Source: Apostichopus japonicus | Lineage: Eukaryota; Echinodermata; Holothuroidea; Aspidochirotida; Stichopodidae | NCBI RefSeq assembly: GCF_037975245.1 | Contig: NC_092580.1 | Span: forward strand, 10,393,001-10,457,000 | Length of the DNA stretch: 64,000 nucleotides | Direction of reading: 5' to 3' | Shown: positions 33,481-46,468 of the stretch, piece by piece | Numbering within the stretch: the first letter of the stretch is position 1 | Layout of the letters: every line of letters starts with the position of its first letter | Program-made: the position numbers and the translations under genes | The notes under the pieces: model-generated | Seen by the model: only the letters and a program-made list of their open reading frames with translations | Database searches by the model: none | What the model was told of the DNA's origin: nothing

Positions 33481-34829
33481 TTGTACAATTAAATATTTTG
33501 AATTTAAGTAGGCTACGTGTTTGTATAAGAATCTTTCACTAATTTTTTTTTTTTTTTTTAAATAGCGGCGTGTGAGTTTATACTCCGACGGGAATATAAT
33601 TGTTGTTTCATTGTCATATAAAATTAATTGTTTCATCTGTTATCATTCTTGTTTCCAATATTTGAAACCTCTTCTGAATAGGTTTATTAAATGTTGATGA
33701 TATTTATGGTTGCATGGATGGCGGAATAGGGCTCATTCTGAAAGGCCACAAAAATCAAGCGCGTGGGGGGGGGGGGCGAGGGTTGTGGGAGAGGGTAAGA
33801 CGTGATTTTCACAACTAAAATGCTATCTCATCCATATTTATATCTCCATCTTGCATTGCCAAAGTATTTGTTACAATATGCCGCCGAACTACTTTCAAAG
33901 CAAATTTCGTACGGACTAATCTTTCGCGTGTCTAAAAGTGAACTTCTTATGAAATATGCTTGTTTTTTTATTCACATGCAAGATTTTTTCATTTTTCTTT
34001 GTATATACCTTTTAATAATTCCATATATGAGATGATACGGATATTCGTGTCACTAATCATCGGGTTATTTGCATTAGCAAATATTAATATTCATTGATAG
34101 TTATTGTTGTTTGCGTATGCTTGCATTTTAAAAGGGGGGGGGGGGATAATATATCTTCCTTCTATTCATAACAGATGTCCTCAAATTGATTTTCTCCGTA
34201 TATCTGCAGGTGATTATAATATGTGAATACTTTTTCCACTCTTTTAGCGCGCTAAATGACTTTTCAAGTTAACTCGGAATTCTGCGTCAAAAGTTCATGG
34301 CAATATATTGTATAGAAAATGTATGGTTAAACTAATCGATAAAACTTATTAACGCGATTCTCCTTTAAGTACAACCATTAGAATTCTGAATTACGTTTTT
34401 AATTTATTTCACGTCTTTGATCAATTAAGATGAAGCCGTTACTTAGAAACGTTCATTAACAGAGAGCTTTTCGGTTGGTTTTATTTTCTTCTGTTCATCA
34501 TTCTACATTTCCCATACAAGCTTTACTTCTTACTAAGCCTATCTAATTGAGGATTACTCAAAGCGATATTTGTAAATGTCCCAAAGTAAGAGAGACTCCT
34601 GGATCATTTCATCCACCTCACCATTTCACTTATAGTGGATATTTAATTATTCCTTTCCGATGTAGAAATGGCAAGTGCACAAGACTCTAAAATCATCAAA
34701 ACCGGAAGCTTTCAACAGGTTCGACCAAATCTTCACTCATTCCATGATTACCAGTTTATTATCATAGCCAATGGGCTAATCAACAGCAGTGATCATACAA
34801 GAGATTAAAAAATAGATAGCAAATACAAT

Positions 34830-34835
34830 ATACAA

Positions 34836-34866
<31 letters not shown>

Positions 34867-34907
34867 GTATGTATATATATTTATGTATATATATATATAT
34901 ATACACA
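34830..34907. repeat. TA-rich microsatellite
   Basis: TA repeats with GTATG and TTTATG interruptions, next to the Penelope 3' UTR fragment. Confidence 0.85.
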
Positions 34908-34911
34908 CATA

Positions 34912-34980
34912 AGCTTTCGAGCAAAACTAACTCTTCTTTAGTGCATGATCACCGATTGTGACAAGGAGGAGCAGGAATTG
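34912..34980 (-). mobile_element. Penelope-like 3' UTR fragment, unit 4
   Basis: AGCTTTCGAGCAAAACTAAC through GGAGGAGCAGGAATTG matches the 3' UTR of the element at 13188; it is shorter than in units 2 and 3. Confidence 0.7.
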
Positions 34981-37627
34981 ATAATTAGGAGAATGCCGAA
35001 TATCTGATTCTATTGGTATAAGTTGAGATTTTATCAAGCAGCAATGAGAAATCCGAAAATCACAGGTACATTCCAATAATATGAATATGCATATTTTATC
35101 ATTATAAAGCATTGCGTGATTGCTTCGGCATGTACAATTTTTTCATTATTTCATGAAAGTCTTCATTAATACATAATGTAATACCAAACAAGGAAGCAAG
35201 CGAGGCTGATACACCAAGGTCCCAATCCATACTTACAACTGAGGAAGTGAAAGCACATCTCCCTGAGCTGGTTATCTCAGTACATGATATGTAAAAATAG
35301 AGAATCACTGGACTGACCGACTAGCTTAGTACACACCAAAGAGTTCATGACATATTTTACGGTCCTCTCTACCCATCCTACACGCACTCTCCTACTCCCC
35401 TATCCCTCGTCGCCACCCACGCCTTCTCCACTGGCCTCATCAATCTTCTTTACCTCCTCCTCTAACCTCCTTACCCCTCCCTTCTCTTCCACTGATCCCA
35501 TCTAGTTTCCCATACCCCCCCCCCTTCCCAACCTCAGTCCAGGTTTTTAATGGTTCCTATATATTCATCAGAAATGGTCAATATTCCTGGCTCTGTTCGA
35601 CTTCATGAACCACATGTATGAACAACTTTTATTACACCTCTAACGATCCCTTTCAACAATTTTGAGAGGAACTCTCGCAAAACAAGCAAGAAAAAAGAGA
35701 AAGTCTTGACACAGGCAATGAATCAATCAGCCAATCATTTCTTTTTAAATAAATTTGCATATGAATTTATTTACAAATATACTCTGTCCATGTTTTATAG
35801 TTTATTGCTAAACCACTTGCGTACTAAAGAAAAGTATAACATTTTCATAAACCTATTTCGATATGTATACGACCTACCACACATTGCACTGAAAGCAAAC
35901 TTAATTTTGCTTCACAATATCTGTTTAGAACTGCAGAAAGTGGGTTGAAAACACAGCATTTGGGAATGTTTTAGCACCACTTGAAGGCCTGTGACAATGT
36001 GATATCTGCTTCTTATGACCCCCTCCCCCCCCCCCCCCGCCCCACTATTGTTATGTCTGATGAGGCAGTATTGTAGATACTTTTTAAGGAAGAAAATATA
36101 CCATTAACAGTGGATGCAGAGTGCTAACTTGCAAATGTCTTAAGCATTGTTAAGACCTATTAATATTTCGATAATAAACATTCATATCATGCACGAAAAT
36201 GGGCGACTCATATCTTCAGTTTCTGCCCAATTGTAGGTATACTGGCGATATAAATACTCAGTAGGTTTTGGTAAGATTGAAGAAAGAAGAAAAAAATAAC
36301 AAAGCTGACATACGATGAGTACATTGCGTGTTGTTTGTTGTTTTTGTTCTTCAGGGGGGTGGTGGGGGTTTGGTGGGAGGATGAAGGTTGGTGGAGGGGG
36401 GGGGGTCAGTTGAGGAAATGGGTAGGAAAAGCGTTTGGTCTTTGCTTGTCTTGTCAGAAAATGTAAACAGTACCTTGCAACTTTCTTAAACAGAAAACCA
36501 CCATTAAGACTGTTTCTATGGTAGAGTAACAATCAATTTTCATTGATTTCCACACAGAATAATCCTCACCCCGGAGAAGCTTTCATAAGCCTTCTTCTAA
36601 GTGCTGATCGATCAAATCGTATCAAGATGTTGACAAAACATGAAAGGTTGTACTCTATTCCGAACCCCCATAGTTAAGCACCATTTGTCCAGTCCTTGAC
36701 CGGAGTCATGGTGCCCAGGGTCCTCTATACAACAGCCTATCTATAAGTGGTACCGGAAGTCCAACATTGACCAGGTCTCTGGTATTCCCTCGCTTCACAT
36801 GCTTGTGTATTGTCATTCGGCAGGAATCTTGGAGACTTAAAACATCAGCTGTAACGACAAAAAAAATAAACAGAGTAGGGGATTTTTTATTTTGGCAGAC
36901 GAAACCTTAAAATTTTTATTATCTTTTTTAATAGTATAAATTAACATATTTCTGTTGAAGGGCCAATGGGTGACTGCATCAGCGTGAATGTTTTGATTTC
37001 CTTGAAACAACTGAAAATTATACCTGATCAAACAATGTTTTATCTGTTAAGAAAGAAGCTGTTTGGTTTTGTTTATGTACTGTGAGAATTCCATATCTGT
37101 CCTTACAAAGGGTGACACTTCACGCAGAAGTTTAGTTTAGTAACCTTTAAATACATGACATATCACTGGAATGCTCCTTTAAGGCTACATTGATAATGAC
37201 ACCAGCTCCTCGAGGCTGTCTCTAATTTTGAAGTTTGATCTTTTGTGTTGTTTCTTCTTAAATTCTAAAAACTCAACAGAAACAATTAAGTTCTTTTATT
37301 AAACTTAATACACAAAAAAATTGCACCCTCGGATGACACCATTTACCATCGACAAAGTTTGTAATGCATTGTAGTTTATATGTTATTTGAGGCCAGAACA
37401 GTTTACACATTGACTTTTGTGTTTGAATCTGAGGAACTGACCCATTTGAAAAATGGCCTGTGTTTTAAGACTACATTAGTCCAGCAGCTTTTATCTGATG
37501 AATGTCAGCTGTATAGTTAAACACAGCCTGCATTGATGGCAGTGTCTTTCTGAACAGTCTACAACTTACCAAAATTTATTACGTGCCATAAATGGAAAGT
37601 AGCTATTTATAATTAAGTTAAAGACAA
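34981..37627. other. End of unit 4 and intergenic, no confident gene
   Basis: To about 36400 this is the unit 3' flank; a frame at 35706-35948 shares its last 50 or so codons with 21679-22056 in unit 2. From 36400 to 37627 I see single-copy sequence. I looked there for a SOCS-box exon of the ankyrin gene and found none. Confidence 0.5.
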
Positions 37628-37851
37628 TCATGCAAAGAAAAAATGACTGTATAGATTACTTTCATACTGCTTAAGCAGTTTATACATTTCTGTGTCGGAA
37701 CTGATGAGGTCGATAGGTCTCCTGCCTCTGTTGTCTCGTTGATTCAGGTTGGCTCCGAATTCAATGAGTATTTTCACCAAGAGAAGACTGCCCGCAGCTG
37801 CGGCCAAGTGAAGTGGACTCTCGTGGAGTTTGGTAGCGTTCACATTAGCTC
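37628..37851 (-). CDS. ASB-type ankyrin protein, exon D (last seen)
   Basis: A splice acceptor (CTTCGTAG) at 37852-37853 opens an exon reading GANVNATKLHESPLHLAAAAG, LLLVKILIEFGANLNQRDNRG and RRPIDLI, two ankyrin repeats very like the last repeats of ASB5/9/11/13. The first G of the GGA codon comes from exon C, so the phase fits. The frame runs to a stop at 37628 after KQYESNLYSHFFFA. A possible donor at 37658-37659 (GAAA/GTAATC) would instead end it at 37660. ASB proteins normally have a C-terminal SOCS box that recruits Elongin B/C and Cullin 5; I could not find it, so this may not be the last exon. Confidence 0.8.
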
Positions 37852-38409
37852 CTACGAAGAGACAAACGGTAGTGACAGGACCATTAACAAAATATATATA
37901 TATAATTATATTTATATATTTACAGTGCAAGGTGACTTGTACAAATTTGTCAAGTTTTTTTCCTGCTAGAGATAAGGCAGTAGACTAGACTTGACTCAGG
38001 GCACTCACCGGCAAAGATTCGACTAACCCGCTTTACAATGAAGTGACTCTGTAACAAACTCTGCTTGGAAACTAGAGAAAAACTATTTGCAAATCATTCA
38101 TAGAAAATGGAGACCTATTAGTAAAATTTTTTGAAAGCAAATTTAGAAAGAAATTGCAAGGAATGTAATGTGTAAACAGTGATCTTATAGTAAAAGCCAA
38201 CTCGAACCAGATCGAGCCATCGAGTCTGAAGTTGGTGGTAATCATCTTTACTGAAGCTTACCACTGTTTTGAGGAATTGTTTCAGTAGCATTTTAATAAT
38301 TAAAGAAAACTAAGAATATCATACCTAGTCAATAGTTTCTTGGTTTCATTTCAAGAAAGGAAGGAAAAGCCAAATATTTTCAAAGTTACCAATGTTTTCT
38401 CTCTTTGGA

Positions 38410-38471
<62 letters not shown>
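38410..38471. repeat. TA microsatellite
   Basis: Intronic TA tract of about 30 units. Confidence 0.95.
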
Positions 38472-38473
<2 letters not shown>

Positions 38474-39047
38474 CGACCAAAATGGGATTAAACATGATAG
38501 AAACAGTTCTGTTACAACCACTTGTTTGCTGGGTGGTGACAGTCAGTCTACACTAGCAATCACACATTAATTTACATTCCACACAAACCCAGAAAGTTCT
38601 CTTAAAAGTTATGCTCACAGAGATTAGGCTTGAAGACATGCATATGAGTAACTTTTCAACAAACAAACTGATTGGTAAACCAATTTGGAGAGCACAACAA
38701 AGCTATTGGATACAAGGAGGTTGAAACATGTTGTCCACTCTGCAGGATTAGTGTAAGTCGTGCCTCCTATCCTCTATGCTCAAACTGAATTCTCCAGCCC
38801 TAACTTGGTGATTGATCCCTATATGAACCATATCTTTGATGGGGGTGCTACACCATTCTTTCAAATTATTTTAGCTAATGCATGCAAAATCTTTACTCCA
38901 TATGAATTCTTTAAGTGGTGTCAGTTAATGTTGGCACTACAGTGGAAACTGCTGTAAGCTCCTACACCTCCGTATCCACCACCCCCACTTAAACCCCACC
39001 TCCCCCCACCCCCTTCCTCACCCCAAACTATATGCCTGTGTTCCTAC

Positions 39048-39182
39048 CTGCTAGTACAAGTTGCAAAGCCGATGCAACATTTCCCTTGAAGCAGGCTGCA
39101 TGCAATGGTGTCCCAAAATGGCCGTCAGAGGCCTCCAACTTGCAACCGGCATTTATCAGAGCTGTGACTGCTGCCCAGTGGT
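39048..39182 (-). CDS. ASB-type ankyrin protein, exon C
   Basis: Acceptor TTAACAG before 39182 and donor CAG/GTAGG after 39048. It reads HWAAVTALINAGCKLEASDG, HFGTPLHAACFKGN and ASALQLVLAG. The HFGTPLH motif is typical of this ASB group. The 135-nt exon keeps phase with exons B and D (each joint splits a Gly or Asp codon after base one). Confidence 0.85.
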
Positions 39183-39659
39183 CTGTTAATAGAATAGAAA
39201 TATATATCAAATATATATATGAAAACAAAATCGTATCACATTTGAGTTGAAGAGCTGAATTTGAAATATAGTTCCAGTTTTGCATTGTAGCTACTTTTGC
39301 AAGCGAACACTTCAAAATTTTGATAAGAACACTGGAGTTTTCTATTGATCCAAAACTTGTACAAATAAGCTTTTTTCAATTGTTTTTGTACATTATTCAT
39401 TTTCACTTCAAATCCAAGCACATGGAAGCCAAGCATGTGCCATTTAATACACTACCATCCAGCATACAGTAGGTTTGAAATGAATCTCTCTACCATTTTC
39501 ATACTCTCAATGTATCACTTTAAATGTAACTTGTTAATACATCTGCGATACTGTAGTTTTATCCCGGGTACAATTTTGCCGACCCAACTTTTCATAGATT
39601 GATGCAACCCCAGCGGAAAAGGTGGGCCTTTATAAGCATATCTTCTGTGTAAGCAAGAA

Positions 39660-39698
39660 ACATTTGATACTATTATTATTATAATAATAATAATAATC

Positions 39699-39739
<41 letters not shown>

Positions 39740-39748
39740 CATAATAAT

Positions 39749-39786
<38 letters not shown>

Positions 39787-40120
39787 CAATAATAATAGTA
39801 ACAACAATAATAATAATAATAATAAAATAATAATCAGCAGTTATGTTTATGACGCTTAAGCGACCACATGTGGGAGAAACCCGCAAGGGCTTATGGATTA
39901 CAACTTACACGTTGGGTGGCTTAAAATTTGACACTTGAACTCAAATTTGGAATCTTTTCAATATAGAAAGTCATTTCAGATGGGAAAACCGTAGATTGCT
40001 CTTGGATGAAAAACCCACCTTACTATGACCCGGCCAGGCATGGAACCCGGACCTCCCCATTTCTAAGCCTCATTGCAAGTTCAAATGCCACCGCCTGTAT
40101 CCACTCGTCCACAGCACCGG
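39660..40120 (-). repeat. tRNA-derived SINE with ATT tail
   Basis: On the minus strand a tRNA-like head begins near 40120 (GGTGCTGTGGACGAGTGGAT) with a weak B box (GGTTCCATGCC, near 40046-40056). A body of about 200 bp follows, then an (ATT)n tail of about 170 bp (39660-39835). It lies in the intron between ankyrin exons B and C, in the same direction as that gene. Confidence 0.7.
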
Positions 40121-40280
40121 TTAAAATATTGTTATTGTTGTTTCTTGAATACTATGTTGCATATATTACCTAATTTAGAGATATCACATTCCAAACATAG
40201 CCGACAGCTTATTCGTAAATATTTTTTCTTGACTATTAAAAAAGAGCTGTAATAAGGCAGAGTGACCATTTGGGGTATAC

Positions 40281-40431
40281 CTCTTAGTGCTGCTTCATGG
40301 AGAGGAGTTGATCTGGCCATGGGGTCATTCACCAGGACACCACTGTCCAACAGAAGGTTAATGCAATCTAAACTGCCATTGCAAGCCGCATCGCCGAGCG
40401 GAGATGAACCATCAATATTTCTCACGTTCAC
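40281..40431 (-). CDS. ASB-type ankyrin protein, exon B
   Basis: Acceptor CCTTTAG before 40431 and donor AGAG/GTATAC after 40281. It reads VNVRNIDGSSPLGDAACNG, LDCINLLLDSGVLVN and ARSTPLHEAALRG. The NIDGS.PL.DA pattern is a hallmark of the ASB5/9/11/13 group. Phase 0 at the start joins to GAG of exon A. Confidence 0.85.
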
Positions 40432-40937
40432 CTAAAGGTAATCAAAGAAATGGACGATGAATTTTAATTGATCAATTTCCATTTCCAGATGCCTTTTTGT
40501 CAGGCATGCCAAATTTCTTGTCAGAGTACTGCATTAAGAATTTGCTGTCATTTATTACATTGAAAGACCACTGCAGAGACAATACTAAAATGTGATCTGT
40601 TGTAGATTTGTATTGAAAAAGTCACTGAAGCTGTCAGTCAAGATTGTACAGTCTGGTATAAAACAAACCCTTATTTTCCAAAAGATGAGAATTCCTTATT
40701 ATCAGCAGCACATAAATTCAAAGTGGCTGGTCAACCTAGTCTACCCCCAGAAATAATTTATTTAAATGACTAACACTGAGAGGGTTTGAGGATTCGACAA
40801 GAACCACTTATGGCATTTTGAACAGAGTGACTTTGAATACTGCTGCACATAAAAGACCAACACTGAAGGGTTAACTCGTGGTTTTGGGGTTTAACGAGCA
40901 CCACTTCCTTAAAACTAGAAGAGTAGTTTACTATTAC

Positions 40938-41131
40938 CTCAGCTCCAGCCTGAATTAACATCTTAGCGCAGTAGAAATTTCCACGTGAACATGCTTCATG
41001 TAGAGGCGTTACACCATCAACCGTCCTGCTGTTGACATTTTTGCCAAGTTTGATGAGGCCATAAAGAGCATGCAGTTGGCCTTGGTAAGCAGCAAAATGG
41101 ATGGGAGTCCGGTTTTGTCCCAAGAATGAAT
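40938..41131 (-). CDS. ASB-type ankyrin protein, exon A (first seen)
   Basis: Acceptor CTTTGCAG before 41131 and donor GAG/GTAATAG after 40938. It reads FLGQNRTPIHFAAYQGQ, LHALYGLIKLGKNVNSRTVDG, VTPLHEACSRGN and CAKMLIQAGAE, the first two ankyrin repeats of an ASB-like protein. Together the four exons give about six repeats. The N-terminal exon was not found; it should lie at higher coordinates. Such proteins act as substrate adaptors of Cullin-RING ubiquitin ligases when a SOCS box is present. Confidence 0.85.
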
Positions 41132-44100
41132 CTGCAAAGAGGAATGTTAGGAAAACAGGAGAGGTGTGACTTTGAACAGTGGTATTAGCTGACATCAGCA
41201 ATTAGAATTTCATATTTATCACTATTTTAATATATAGCATTGTGCACAGGAAAACCATAGCTAATATTGTAGATAACAGAGTTACAACGAAAAAATATAT
41301 ATATCTATACTACACCATTGTATCCAGAACGGGCTGTGGTTAAAGATGTAGTCATTGTTCTTATTCAAGGCTTTCCTGTGTAAAAACAAGAAACATATAT
41401 GGTATCTTCATATACTGAACAAACAACACATATTTTTGATATAATCATAACTTAGGTTCAATTTCATCCTTCCATCTATTTAATGAACTGAATTTCATTA
41501 ACAAGTTATTTTGAAACATGACATACTGTTATGACAAAAAGCAGTATCAGTGACACGTAGAAAATAGATATATAACATGCAGGGAACGACTTGTCTGCTG
41601 AGTCCTGCATAGCAATATGCAAGATATGTACTACACATAAACCAGCCTCTTACACCAAAGGGGTAGTTAGTATGAAATGAATTTGTAAAAGTAAAAAATG
41701 TGATTCAAAATGTAAATTTAAAATTACTCCGGCTGGGCTTGTCAACGTTTGAAAAATGTTTCATATCACACCAGCAAAGAATGTGAGAGCTCTTAAGCCG
41801 AGAAGACACTTGGACTGATTGTATATTTCCATCACTGAATATATATATGTAACTATGTGGTATGGCTTAATACCAATACATGCAATCAGATTTCTTTGGA
41901 CATTTCCACTTTTTTCTATCTAACATGATTGTCCGGCAGGATTAACAACATTTCAAAACAGATTGTTAATACAGTTGGGGGGGGGGGGCTTTCCCAGCAG
42001 TGATTTGGCCATCTAGTGACTGTCATTTGCCTTACACGAGGGCAAACTGTCAAATATTTAGTCCTCCAACTATTCTGATCTTTATGCGCAAACCTTGATA
42101 TATATATATATTGTAATTTTCTCATGGATCTGAATTTGAGTCACCACATTTGACATCATGTAGGTACCCTTCAAACTCAGAGGGGGAGGGAGAAACATCA
42201 ACAATAGACCTATGACAATTTGTCCTTCTTTCTTCAGATAAACTATATGGGAACCTTACATACTACAGAACATCTCTAACACTGCAGATGTATAGGCCTA
42301 CACAAACTGAACTACAATAAGCGTACTAGCACACCAGTCAAATAGTGACAAATACCCTTTTATGAACTCTACCAGCATGCCTCTGCAGTCAGGCCTGTTT
42401 CATGTCAATTTAATATAAACAATTTCACGCTGCTCTATATCTAAGCAATAAGTGCAAATTGTACAAAAAAATACTACATGATGGCATCCAAATAATCAAA
42501 TAAATGCAACTATTTCAGTAATAGATATTATGTGTGCAAAAGTCTGTATTACTGACACCTTGGCCTACAAGTAGTTGCCGTATTGAATATTTGGTGCATC
42601 GGAATAATTATTCTTTTCTATCCACACACTGCCCAAATATACGGAATTTACTACCACAAACATTGATATTCAGGCTATGTATTGTGGTACATGGTATTAA
42701 CCTAGCGTCTCTCCTAACTGCACTGATAGAACACTGTAGTTGCCATTTTCTTAAAAAGTGAAATAGTTACCATGTTGTCAACCACAACTTTAACATACAA
42801 AGACTTAACGGAAGCAACCAAAATTGCCACAGTGAAAGAAGGAAATATCAAGTTTTTTTTAGATGTTTTTCGGGAATGATTCACTTGTTCCACTGAATTA
42901 TATCATAAACTTCAACGTATGCATAAATTTATGAAAGTTTTTTACTTGCTGCAAGCAGTTTGATAACCAGACATTATAGAAATCTTTCTGTTTGTGGTGG
43001 AATTTGGTCAAACCAAGGATGATATCACATAACTGAAGGATAGAACTAAACCACTGAGTAAATCAGTGGGATCGTCATACTGCTATTCCATAAAGGAACA
43101 TTATTGCCCTTACTGTTGCAAATTTACAGTATACTGTACCACCATACTAGGTCATCAGTAGTGGATTTTGCCGTTGCCAATGAAAAAGAAATACACTGAC
43201 AATTTCCTGCCAGCAGACATTAAAAATGTAAACATGTGATGATTAAGTTTGATAACAATAGTCAGTCAAAGAAGTGGCAAGATTACCACACCTACTGTAA
43301 CATTAAGCCCTAGGCCCCTAGTGTTAATAATATGTATTGCTTAATTATTATCAGTAAATATTATTTGGCTACTCTGCAAAGCCTGTACAGTTACTGATGT
43401 GTCTCGAAATTTAGGAAGATGTCAGCACGAGATTGATTTTGGCCAGTAGATTTTTTTTTCCGACTGGTTGTGTCAACATTGTGAAATGATAGCCCGTACA
43501 TATATAACTGCCTAAAAGTATTTAACTACAGCCTAAGTTTACTGTCAGTCACGACAGTTGATGTATGTTACCACACTGTACTGTACTTGCAACGGTTACG
43601 GCACAAGTCAGGGCAGACATTTACTAGATTTTTTGTAGGTTGCAAAAAACTACAGCAATAACCTAGGTGTATATCTAGGCCTAACTTAGGCTAGGCCTAG
43701 GTCATAGACCTAGCCGTTAACGTAAGTAGTACTAGTAGTACTAGCCTAGCCGAGACCAACTAACTGGTTGAAACTGTCACCATTTTAATGTCCTCTAGGC
43801 CTAGCCTATTTTGGAAAGGTTGATTACTTCGATAACGTTTTTCTGTTACTTTAAAGAAGCAGGACAGTAGACTTCGTGAAAACTGAGTTGACCTTCACGA
43901 GTACGTTGGAACCCGGTATTTCGGATGAGACTTCGTCTTGTGTTATTGTTATTGTTGTTATGTAACAATTCAGTCCAGGGTCCACCCTTGATTGACCGAT
44001 AACCAATGCAATAATAAGCTGGTTCAGCTATATGCTGCCAGCTAGTTGAAATCGTCTCGCAAGTGATGGATGTCGACACAGGACCCTAAACCTTGGAGTA

Positions 44101-44665
44101 GGAGTTGGTTCCTCGAAGGTACAGCTTTATTTTACCATTTTCACTACACTCGCACCCCTTAGCAATTGATAACAACGTTTGCCCAGACACTGGCAGTGCT
44201 TTCGCAGCCAGTTCTCTTTCTTGTAGCTATCGTAAACACAGAAATATATCCATGTTCAACTATGAAGTCAACTATGAAGGAGGGGGGGGGGGGGGCGACT
44301 ATCATAAGTGGGCATTGGGGAGGCAATTCTTGCACCGTCTCAAGGCTTGGCGGCGCCACTGGTGAGAGATCATATAGTTTGTGCTGTTTACACGCGACCA
44401 TATGATCTTAGCCAATTGAACTAATGCAACCACTATGAATGCATAACTGCTACAAATATAACAAAACGTCATACTATATATTTATTCGCTGGTTTCAGAT
44501 TATTAGTGCTTTTTGTGACTATATAGCTATACTCTAAATACCGGCTACTGTCATGCTGAGTTTCCACTGCAGAAAATGCAGCCTTCCGTATATACGATGG
44601 TCATTGAAGTAGAGAATAAATTACAGAGATGGAACTCAACCCGGTAGTTACTAACCACAACAACC
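41132..44665. other. Probable upstream introns/intergenic, no gene seen
   Basis: No recognisable exon. It contains a G-run at 41978-41990, an AGGCCTA-rich patch (43660-43810, repeated CTAGGCCTAG-like words) and a G-run at 44281-44294. A first exon and promoter of the ankyrin gene may lie here, but I cannot place them. Confidence 0.5.
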
Positions 44666-45767
44666 CTTACCGAAATCCCAGATCTGGGCCAGATATAAAA
44701 ATCCAGATCTGGAATTTCAATCTGGGCCAGATCTGCTGCAGATCTGGAATTTATATCTGGCCAGATAAAAAAATTGGGCAGATATAACTTGATATAAAAT
44801 AAAGTTTTATATGGCCCATATAAAATTTGATCTGGTTAAATTTTATTGCATCCATATCTGGGCCAGATAAAACTTTATCTGGTTGATATAAAGAAAATCC
44901 AGATAAACTTTTATATGGCCGATATAAAATTTGATCTGGCTAAATGTTATTGTATCCATATCTGGGCCAGATAAAACTTTATCTGGTTGATATAAAGAAA
45001 ATCCAGATAAACTTTTATATGACCAATATAAAATAATATATCTGGCTAAAATGTCAATCAAATAGGAAATAAGTGGCCAAAACTGGACTAGCATTGATAT
45101 TAACTTTCCAGCGTGATCAGTTATCTCTGTTCTGGTACGGAGACCCATACAGAGAGCAAGACACACACAAAATATAAACACAGCTGTGTTCCGACTCAAC
45201 TGGATTGGAACAAAGTGGAAATATGTAATGTGCAAGCTCCTTGCTGTTACCTAATCCGACTGCTATGGTCATAAAATGAACGCTGTTCAAAAATAATACT
45301 TGAAGGTTGAGTTCTTTATTCTTCTGTTGTCCTGCAGATGTTGATACTAAATTGCGTTGTGCTATTCTTTTATTTAATATATTTGCTTTAATAAATAAGT
45401 TCCAGGAGGGCGATATATGTTCCATTCAGTATCGAAGTTCAGTCCCAAAATATATTCCTTGTTGCCATCCGTTCCAAAAACTTCTTCCTTACTTCGGACT
45501 GTTCAATTCACTATAGAAACCTTTGCCAATGTCCTGACATCAATAGGATATTATTTATGAATCTTCATCACCTTTTCTAAATGTACCAATCCTTTCTGTT
45601 AAACTTCCTTCTGCTCTTTACTCCTACCATGTGGACACTAGTGTACACATAGCTCCCTTTCCTATCTCACTCCTACAAAGTATCAAAACACATATGTCCA
45701 TTGTTCAAAAGTGGTCTTCACACTTAATCAACCTCTGAGTCATCCTGTTTCAAGCTAAGACCCTGTG

Positions 45768-45780
45768 GTTGCCTAGCAAC
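45768..45780. promoter_or_regulatory. X-box-like palindrome
   Basis: GTTGCCTAGCAAC fits the RFX factor consensus (GTTGCC...GGCAAC type half sites). It lies in the middle of the element above. Function not shown. Confidence 0.3.
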
Positions 45781-46015
45781 CCAGATAGAGATAGTTATTC
45801 CCCCTTTGACTTAGTGTATACACTGATGTAAGTGATTTACTATTGAAATATATATGCAAAGTGCAGTACCACAATATAGTGCAATGTAAATCTCTATGAA
45901 AATACACTATGTAAGAGCATACAGTCTTAAAGTTTTATCTGTCAATATAAAGTCAAGTATAACTGGATAAACATGATGTATATCCAGTTATACCTGACTT
46001 TATATTGACAGATAA

Positions 46016-46430
46016 AACTTTATATGCATATCTGGATTGACTCTATATCCAGTCATGTCTGGCTTTATATGGCCAGATAAAACTTTATCTGCATATCTGG
46101 ATTGGCTCTATATCCAGTTATATCTGGCTTTATATGGCCAGATAAAACTTTATCTGCATATCTGGATTGACTCTATATCCAGTTATATCTGGCTTTATAT
46201 GGCCAGATAAAACTTTATCTGCATATCTGGATTGTCTCTATATCCAGTTATATCTGGCTTTATATGGCCAGATAAAACTTTATCTGCATATCTGGATTGA
46301 CTCTATATCCAGTTATATCTGGCTTTATATGGCCAGATAAAACTTTATCTGCATATCTGGATTGACTCTATATCCAGTTATATCTGGCTTTATATGGCCA
46401 GATAAAACTTGATCTGGCCAGATTAAACCA
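46016..46430 (+). repeat. 65-bp tandem repeat
   Basis: AACTTTATCTGCATATCTGG recurs at 46016 (approx.), 46081, 46146, 46211, 46276 and 46341, spaced exactly 65 bp, with a final partial copy at 46406. Each unit contains two ATCTGG and two CCAGAT/CCAGTT words in opposite directions and can fold on itself. Confidence 0.9.
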
Positions 46431-46468
46431 GATATAAAGCCAGATCTGGCATTTCGGTAAGAACAACC

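Larger units (their letters stand above)
44666..46461. mobile_element. 1.8-kb DNA transposon-like element with CCAGATA arrays
   Basis: The ends are inverted repeats starting CTTACCGAAAT and running 22 bp with one mismatch. Both sides are flanked by AACAACC (44659-44665 and 46462-46468), a 7-bp direct repeat. Each end carries an array of ATCTGG/CCAGAT words: about two 104-bp repeats on the left (44810-45020) and six to seven 65-bp repeats on the right (46016-46430). The middle 0.9 kb has no convincing ORF. Superfamily unknown. Confidence 0.8.

Noticed and set aside
36655-36790. Stretch reminiscent of 5S rRNA (TTCCGAACCCCCATAGTTAAGC)
   Set aside because: Only this short piece is similar; the rest does not follow 5S sequence or structure.
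44159-44405. Three overlapping frames on both strands near 44.1-44.4 kb
   Set aside because: No domain, no splice context, and a G-run drives the openness.
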